Assembly (NCBI RefSeq): GCF_033958435.1
Contig: NC_134161.1
Span: 124,001-188,000 of the forward strand
Source: Carettochelys insculpta
Lineage: Eukaryota > Chordata > Testudines > Carettochelyidae
Length of the DNA: 64,000 nucleotides
Direction of reading: 5' to 3'
Under the pieces are notes generated by a model that saw only the letters and a program-made list of their open reading frames with translations, was not told where the DNA came from and did not search any database. A program made the position numbers and the translations under genes. Below are positions 57,850 to 64,000 of this stretch, piece after piece. The number at the start of each line of letters is the position of its first letter. The stretch's first letter is position 1.

Positions 57850-58570
57850 GCCCAGGAGACTCGGGAGCCGCCCGGCTGATGAGCGCAGCGCCCGCAGTCA
57901 CCCACAGCGGCCAGCCTCTGCTTGCAGCGCGGGCACAGTTGCGGGGCACGCGGCGCTTCTCCGAGGCGCAGGCGCAGGCGCAGGCTGAGCAGGGCGCGGG
58001 AACGGGACGCGGCGGAGCTGCCTTGGCGGTGAACTTGGCCGCCGCCCTCCCGAGCGATCCCGGGTAACTCACCGTTGCGCCTCGCGCCTGTTCCCCTTCC
58101 CGCCCTCTGCCTCCTGCATTCGGACTCAGCTGCTCAGGGCCGGGACCGCCTCGCCTACGGCGGCTGCCGGGGGGACCCAGCGCCGCTCCCGCCCGGTGAC
58201 CGACCCGGCCCCCCCCCGACACCGCCCACCGCCGCGGGAGGAGCCGCCGGCGGGCGCGCACAGAGCTGCCGTTAAAGGGCCCTGGCACCGGCCCCCATTG
58301 GAAAGGCGGAGTCGGGTCCCTTCCCTCTCCTCGCTGCGATTGGTCTACGTTACAGCCCGTCACCCGCCGGCCCCGCTCGCTGCCGTGCGCATGCTCAGTG
58401 CGCCCCGAGAGGCTCGCGAGCTGCCGGAGCTGCAGGTGATCGGAAAGGGCTGCGGGTGGCGGCCTGAGGAGCCTCCTGCGCATCGGGCCCCGCCCCCGTG
58501 TGCCAGCCCCGCCCCCGGCCGCCCGACACCCCGCAGGCCGAACGAGGGCGCGCGCGGGCTGCGCTGAGCC
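57850..58570 (+). promoter_or_regulatory. CpG-island promoter 2 and putative first exon
   Basis: The same architecture as 21950-22900: CCAAT boxes in reverse (ATTGG at 58297-58301 and 58339-58343), an NRF1-like GTGCGCATGCTCAG near 58385, then an exon-like end CCGGAGCTGCAG and donor GTGATC at 58436. The exon-1 end is almost identical to the first island's CCGGAGCTGCGG. It probably starts another zinc-finger gene beyond the window; the product is unknown. Confidence 0.6.
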
Positions 58571-58574
58571 GCGC

Positions 58575-58800
58575 CGGGGGTGAGATTGGGGCGGGGCGGG
58601 GCCGGGGGTGAGATTGGGGCGGGGCGGGGCCGGGAGGTGAGATTGGGGGCGGGGCGGGGCGGGGCGAGATGGGGCGGGGCCGGGCCGGGCCGGGAGGGGG
58701 GGGTGAGATGGGGCGGGGCTGGAGGGTGAGATTGGGGGCGGGCCGGGCCGGGCCGGGAGGTGAGATTGGGGGCGGGCTGGGCTGGGCTGGGCTCGGCTCG
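58575..58800 (+). repeat. GC-box minisatellite with repeated splice-donor-like words
   Basis: Seven or so copies of GGTGAGATTGGGGCGGGGC with variable GGCCGGG spacers. Each unit has an Sp1-type GC box and a GGTGAG word that matches the 5' splice-site consensus. G runs could form quadruplexes. Confidence 0.85.
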
Positions 58801-61500
58801 GCTCGGCTCGCTCCTGCCTTGGCCGCCGCTGTGGGGCTCAGCCGGCGGCCCCGAGGGTGGCCCCGTTCGCGGGGACTCCGGCCTTGGCCCCTGGGCCGTT
58901 GCTCAGGCGCGGCGCGTCTCACGCTGGTCCCGGACGGGCGGGCGGTTCCCCGCTGGACAGTTGCGCTTCGCTCAGCCCTGAGCCCGGGCGCGGTGGCTCC
59001 TCCTGTGGCTCCAGGTGCCTCCGTTCCTCTCTAGACGCCGGGCCCGGACGCAGCAGCTCCGGCTCTGGCTTTGTGTGCGGGGCTCTGGCTTTGTCCCCGG
59101 ACGTGGAGGCTCCGGCCCCGGCCCCGGCCCCAGCGCAGAGCTGCTGGTTTTAGCCTGTGCTGGGTGGTTCCGAAGCTGGCCCCGGGGTCGGTGCCTGTGC
59201 CTGTGCCTGTGGCTCCGGCCACGGCACTTGTCATTTTGGGTCCCGTGTGGGGTGGATCCAGGCTGCGCCCTGGGTAGGGCAGCTCTGGTGTTTGTCCCAG
59301 TCACAGCAGCTTCAGCTGGGAGCCGCACGCACGATGGCTCTGGGTTTGTCATGGTTGAGGCAGCTCTGGTTCTAGCCCCAGGTAGGGTGGGTGCAGCTAC
59401 GGGCTTGGGTGGTCTGACTCTGGCTTTGGTCCTGGGCAGGGATGGGTCCAGCTCTGGCCCTGTGCAAGGAGACTCTGGCTCTGCCCCCAGTCAGGATGGC
59501 CCCAGTGCAGTCGGTGGCTGTGGCCTTGACCCTGAGCATGGAAGCTTCATCTCTGGCCCCAAATAGAGCGTTTCCGGCTTTGGTCCTGGGCACAGAGGAA
59601 GTGTTGGCTTTGGCCCCAGGTGAGGCGACTGCAGGTTGGGCTACAGGTGTAGCGGCTACAGCTTTGGCCATGGGAGTACAGGCGCTGGCTGTGGCTCTGG
59701 ATTTGGCTCTGGCCAAGATGACTGCAAATTTGGTCCTGGACAGGATGGCTCCAGCTTTTGCCCCAGGTATGGCACTTTAGCCTTAGGTGCGGCGGCATCG
59801 ACTTTGCACTGGTTCCAAAATTGTTCCTAGTCCCGGAGGTTCCAACCTTGGCCCTCAGCTGGGGGATTGTAGCTTTGGCACTGGGCTGTGCGGCTGTATT
59901 TCTGGCCCTGGGTGCCCAGCCTCTGTCTTTGGCCCCAGGGTTGGCAGCTTTTGCTCTGGCAACATGTGTGGAGGCTTTGAGTTTGGCCCCAGGTCGGTCA
60001 GCGTTATCTTTGGCTCCAGATGAGGCAACTTCAACCTTGGCCCCAAGCAGGGTGGCTGTGGCGTGGGCCCCAAGCAGCGTACTTCTCTTTTTGTCCTTGG
60101 ACAGAGCGGCTCTGGCCTTAGGTATGTGCATGGCAGCTTTGGCTTTGGTCCTCAGCATGGAAGTTGCATTTCTGGCCCCGAGATGGGCGGCTCCGTCTTT
60201 GGCCCCAAGTGCAGCAGTTGCTGCTTTGGCCCTGGGTGAATTGTCTCCATTTTCTGCCCCAGATGAGGTGGTTCTGGCTATGGCTTCTGGTCAGGAGCTT
60301 CTGGGTTGTGGTCCTGGAAGCGGAGGCTCAGTCTTCAGATCCATGCATGGAGGTTTCGGCTCTGACCCTGGACAGGGCGTTTCTGGCTTTACCTCTGGAC
60401 ACTTAGCTTCTGGATTTGGCCCCAGGTGGGGTGGAAGGAGGGGACATGGCTCTAACTCTGTCCCCAGGCTGGGCAGCTGTGAATTTGGCCCCAGCAGGGA
60501 GGTTCTGGTTTGACACTGGGTGTGGTGGCTCCTGCTTTTGTCCTGTGTGCAGAGCCTCCAGCTCTTGTTCTCTTGAGGTTTTTAAGTCCTGCCTGGACAA
60601 GGTCCTGGCTTTTAAGTCCTGGCTTAGTAGGGGTTGATCCTGCTTGAAGCAGGGAGCTGGAGTAGATGACCCCCTGAGGTCCGTTCCAGCCCTGTGATTC
60701 TGTCTGTGGCCTAGTGCATGGATGGTTCCAGCCCTGGCCTTGAGGCAGAGGCTCCAGATTTGACGGTGCCATCTTCATGGCTAAGAGTGCAAAGGAGCAC
60801 TGGCCTCGGCCCATGCCACAGCAGCTCCAGTCTTCGGTCTGGGCATGGTGTGCCTAAGTTCATCTCTAGGAACAGCACATCCTGGCTTGATGCAGGGCAT
60901 GGCAGCTCTGGTTTTGGCTCCAGCTGCAGAGCTTCTGGCTTTGGCCCTGGGCTCAGAGACTCCATCTTTGTCTCTAGGCGTGGAGGCTCTGGCTTTGCCC
61001 CCAGGCAGGGAGCTTCTGGCTTGGGCTCTATGCAGGAATGATCTGTCTGTAGATCCAGATGGGGCACCTCCGGCTGTGGCCTTGGGCACAGAGGCTCTGG
61101 TTGTGGGCCCCTGTTTGGTGGCTCCAGGTTTGTCCCAGGTGTGGCGGCTTTGGCTATAGCCCTTGGCGGTGGGGGTGGATCCAGCTGTGGCCTTGGGTGG
61201 AGAGGTCTGGCTTTGGCCCTTGGTGTGCCGGCTCCAGCTTTGAAGCAGGCGTGACAATTCTGGTTTTGCCTGGAGCAAGGCAGCTCTTGTCTTGGCCTGG
61301 GGTATGTTGGCTCTAGGGTTGGCATTAGGCACCGAGGTGCCAGCTTCGGCCCAAGGCAGAACACTGCCCTCTTTGGCCCAGGCAGGGGCGGCTCTTCTTT
61401 GTCCTCAGGTGGGTGGCCCACGCTCCGGCCCAGGGCAGGGTGGCTCTGGATTTGGTCCCTGTCAGTGAGTTCTGGCTGTAGCTCCCTGTGGGGCAGCTCT
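58801..61500. repeat. Diverged 27-bp minisatellite after CpG island 2
   Basis: About 2.5 kb of degenerate GGCTCTGGCTTTGGCCCCAG-type units with a period near 27 bases, the same repeat as 22860-23571. Frames translate as Ala/Leu-rich or Gly-Phe-Gly-Pro-rich on the plus strand and Pro-Lys-Pro-Glu-rich on the minus strand. Several stay open for 180-250 codons, but no start context, splice signals or domain supports translation. A CR1 tail is inserted at 60556-60705. Confidence 0.78.
60556..60705 (+). mobile_element. CR1 3'-end fragment
   Basis: CTTGAGGTTTTTAAGTCCTG, CCTGGACAAGGTCCTGGC, GAGTAGATGACCCCCTGAGG and CCAGCCCTGTGATTCTG form the last approximately 150 bases of CR1. It interrupts the 27-bp minisatellite. 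Confidence 0.88.
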
Positions 61501-62863
61501 GATTTTGACCCTGGGTCTTACAGGACAGAGTTGGGAACCAGCCTGGGCCCTGTGCTTCATAGGCATGTGGAGGGCAGGAAGGGGCTAGTGCTGGCAGCAG
61601 AGGGCAGGACCCTGCCCCTCCTTCATTTTTACCGGCAGCCCTACGGCTGTGGTGCCCCTTGCAGTGCCCGTAGGAGACAGACTGTGTCTCTCCAGCTGCA
61701 CCAGTGGAGCCGAAGCCGCACAACTGTCTCCTGCGCACAATCCCTGTGCACCCCCACTCCTGCACCGTTAGACTAAAGTGACACCAAAGTGCCGGGCTGG
61801 TGAGGAAGGGGCAGAGATTTTGCCTCCCCTCAGGGCAAAGGACACTCAGATCCTTGGCCCGAGGGCACCACTGAGCTGGGCCCCCATTGCCAGTCCCAGT
61901 TACCCAGCTCCGCACTGCATGCGGGTGAGTGACTGTCAGTGCAGAGGGGCCACAGGGTGGCCGGTCCCTGAAGGGGTGTCTGGGCCCAGGCAGCTTGTGG
62001 GATCTTCTGGACCAGCCGAGAGCCCATGAGAGGCTGTTGGTGACTGCCAAGCCCTTGGCCCTGCTCAGAGACACAGGGGCCCTTGGGGACAGGAGCTCTG
62101 TGGCTGCAGGAGGACAGCCTGAGTCTGGGACACTCCTGTGGCTGGCAGGTGACGTGAGGGGATGGAGAGGGGGGACCCTAAGGCTCCACTCAGCCAGTGG
62201 GTGCTGAACCTCTGAGGGGCGGGAAACTGCACAGCTGCTGCTCCTCACACTCAGGTGCCTCACCCGGAGCTCTCGTTCCAGCCGCCAGGGCAGAGCTGAG
62301 GGAGGAGCCGCCCTGTGGCAAAGCCCTGGGGGTCTCTGAGGAGGCCCCTGCCCTGCAGCCTGTCCCAGCTGCCGGTCGCCTCTGTGAGGTCACCGCCTCC
62401 CCACCTCTGTAACCAATCAGCTGAGGTGCTGCAATAGGCCCTTGTAATGTCACTGCCCCTGGCAGCCCCTTTGCATGGCCAAGCTGCTCCCCGTGTCACC
62501 CCCACTCACTCTGGGTTGGTTCTGGGGCTGCAGCCGGCTGCACATCGGGACACCAAAGGCTGCTCAGAGCCACGGGCCCTTTGCAGAGATGTCCAGCCTT
62601 TGAGGCCAGAAGAGGGAGTTAGATCTAATCTGTCCCTCTTCCCCTTCCATATCGCATGGCTCCCGCCTGCCACCCGGAGGAGTTTTGAATGTAAGAACAA
62701 TACAAGATTTGCCCCACCCCTTCACCGGAGACCTGACCTGCTGACTCCTGGTCCTCCCCCACACAAAGCAAACCTCCTTTTTCTGGGCTGAGGCAGGAGA
62801 TTGGGCTTCAGGAGGGAGTATGGGATGTAGGAGTGATATTGGGCATTGGCTCTGAAAGAAGGG
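61501..62863. other. Non-coding stretch
   Basis: No supported gene. 62283-62370 resembles 15510-15600. The end (about 62790-62863) is G-rich repeat continuous with 63292 onward. Confidence 0.4.
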
Positions 62864-63291
62864 TGTGATGGGGCTCAGGGGTCCCCAAGCACTGCACCCC
62901 ATCCACAGGCAGCAGTGACTCTCACTCAGAAGGTAGAACAGGAAGTTTATTAGGTGACAGAGGCCCAGTTTCTTACAGAAGAGTCAGTGCAGCAATCAGA
63001 GACAGTCATTGCAACCCATCCTGAGGGGAGGAGCCCGAGGGGTGCCCCTCTGGGGTTTAGCTTCCCCCCCACCAGGCTGGCTGCCTTCCAGCGCCCTCTC
63101 CCCCTAGCCTCTAACTGCCGCCTCCGATTCAGACCCCTCTTGGCTCCTCCCTGCTCTTTGTTCAGGTCAGAGGTGTTACCTGCCAGCTCCGGTTACGGCC
63201 CCGGGGGTCATCCTTAGCCGCTGGGAGTTGCTCTGCCTGTCTCGCACACATCCAGCCTGACTCTCACATGCACTCCCCCCACTCCATCACA
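62864..63291 (-). mobile_element. Solo LTR, second copy
   Basis: 428 bases, TGTGATGGGG to CCATCACA, clearly the same LTR family as 47895-48314, including the minus-strand AATAAA (CACCTAATAAACTTCC). Flanks are AAGGG and AAGGA, a 5-bp duplication with one mismatch. It is inserted into a G-rich minisatellite. Confidence 0.9.
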
Positions 63292-64000
63292 AAGGATCAT
63301 GGCTAGGTCAAGTGCCTGAGGTGCAAGAAGGGGTTGAGGGTGTAGGAGGGGATACAGCTGTTGTCTCTGGGAAGTGGCAGAGGGGGCAGGAAGGGGCGCT
63401 GGGGCAGGGGCCTGAGATATGGGGTACAGGAAGAGGGGTGGGTGCTGGCTCTGGGAGGGTGCAGGAGAGGATATGGGTTTGGCTATGGAAAGTCAAGGCT
63501 GGGGCAGGGGGCTGAGGTGCAGGTGGGAGTTGAGGGTGCACCAGGATGTGGGTCACAGGAAGGCAGGGTTGGGCCAGGGTGCAGGACGCTGATGCCTCTC
63601 ATTTTTGTATCCATGGGAGAAGTAGGCATGTACGGACGTACACCACAGCTAGAAACACAGGCTTGTAGCTGTAGGCGCTCTGCTAATCAGCTGGGTAGCA
63701 CCTGAATCTCTCCTATGTTGTATGACAAGGGCTTAGTTACAGGAAACTCTGGTGCAAGAAGGGGTGATGGCACTGGATGGGGGAAGGGCTGGGATGGGGG
63801 GCAGAAGTGCAGGGTGGAAGAGGGATGAGGATGCTGGCACTGAGAGGGTTATTGGGGTGCAGGAGAGGTGGAGATAGGGCTGGGTTGGGGGTTAAGGGTA
63901 GAAGAGGGGTGTGGATGATGGCATGGGAGGTTATGAGGTGCAGGAGTGGTGGGGATAGGACAGGGTTGGGCTTCATGGTGGAAGAAGGGGTTGAGGCTGG
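63292..64000. repeat. G-rich minisatellite running off the window
   Basis: Units of roughly 80 bases with GGTGCAGGAGAGG, GGCTGGGTTGGGG and GGTAGAAGAGGGGTGTGG recur, most clearly after 63740. It is related to 31215-31600 and continues past the end. Confidence 0.7.

Noticed and set aside
57818..58922. Open frames of 120-220 codons in the second CpG island
   Set aside because: Same compositional artefact; the region is better explained as a promoter.
59758..61421. Ala/Leu-rich and Pro-Lys-rich frames of up to 250 codons, considered as a repetitive structural protein
   Set aside because: The 27-bp repeat keeps three or more frames open at once on both strands, and there is no start context, splice signal or conserved frame.
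63655..63705. tRNA-like text (CTGCTAATCAGCTGGG)
   Set aside because: No cloverleaf forms.

Overview
This window is vertebrate nuclear DNA, most likely from a turtle. The evidence is: many chicken-repeat-1 (CR1) LINEs, a tRNA-headed SINE whose tail matches the CR1 3' end (the arrangement known from cryptodiran turtles), two families of Penelope-like elements (PLEs), a KRAB/C2H2 zinc-finger gene, CpG-island promoters, spliced exons and long non-coding stretches. There are no operons or bacterial features. Organism and family names rest on recognition of sequence, not on a database search.

Layout. 0-16 kb: non-coding DNA with a hexamer satellite, one CR1, and scattered tRNA genes and tRNA relics (Phe, Ala, Thr, Ser, Lys, Leu types), several inside duplicated blocks; also an 80-bp minisatellite near 12.7-13.1 kb. 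16-21 kb: a solo LTR with a 4-bp target duplication, MITE-like elements, a CR1 tail and a PLE carrying reverse transcriptase and GIY-YIG domains, itself interrupted by another LINE. 21.9-23.6 kb: a CpG island with CCAAT boxes, an NRF1-like site and a splice donor, followed by a diverged 27-bp minisatellite. 23.6-29.4 kb: a nearly complete PLE on the minus strand, head-to-head with a truncated inverted copy, and a second inverted PLE pair flanked by a 12-bp target duplication. 29.8-38.9 kb: a KRAB exon and, 8 kb further on, a C2H2 exon with six intact fingers. Splice phases match, so the CpG island, KRAB exon and finger exon are plausibly one gene of about 16 kb on the plus strand. A degenerate KRAB exon and an old CR1 lie between them.

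39-54 kb: an inverted duplication (39.0-41.6 versus 52.9-54.0 kb). One arm carries a tRNA-Thr block the other lacks, and both hold a tRNA-Gln-like sequence at the same relative place. Between the arms lie a SINE, a tRNA-Ala, an LTR-retrotransposon fragment (protease end and integrase), a Tx1-like LINE ORF1 split by a solo LTR with perfect 5-bp target duplications, and a CR1/L3-type LINE invaded by a PLE pair (13-bp target duplication) and by a palindromic MITE. 54-64 kb: decayed repeats, then a second CpG-island promoter with the same architecture as the first and followed by the same 27-bp minisatellite, probably the start of another zinc-finger gene that leaves the window. A second solo LTR and a G-rich minisatellite end it.

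The only protein-coding host gene I can support is the KRAB zinc-finger gene, presumably a nuclear DNA-binding repressor. The most informative material is the PLE insertions (inverted pairs with target duplications and a hammerhead-like core) and the duplicated tRNA/zinc-finger landscape.
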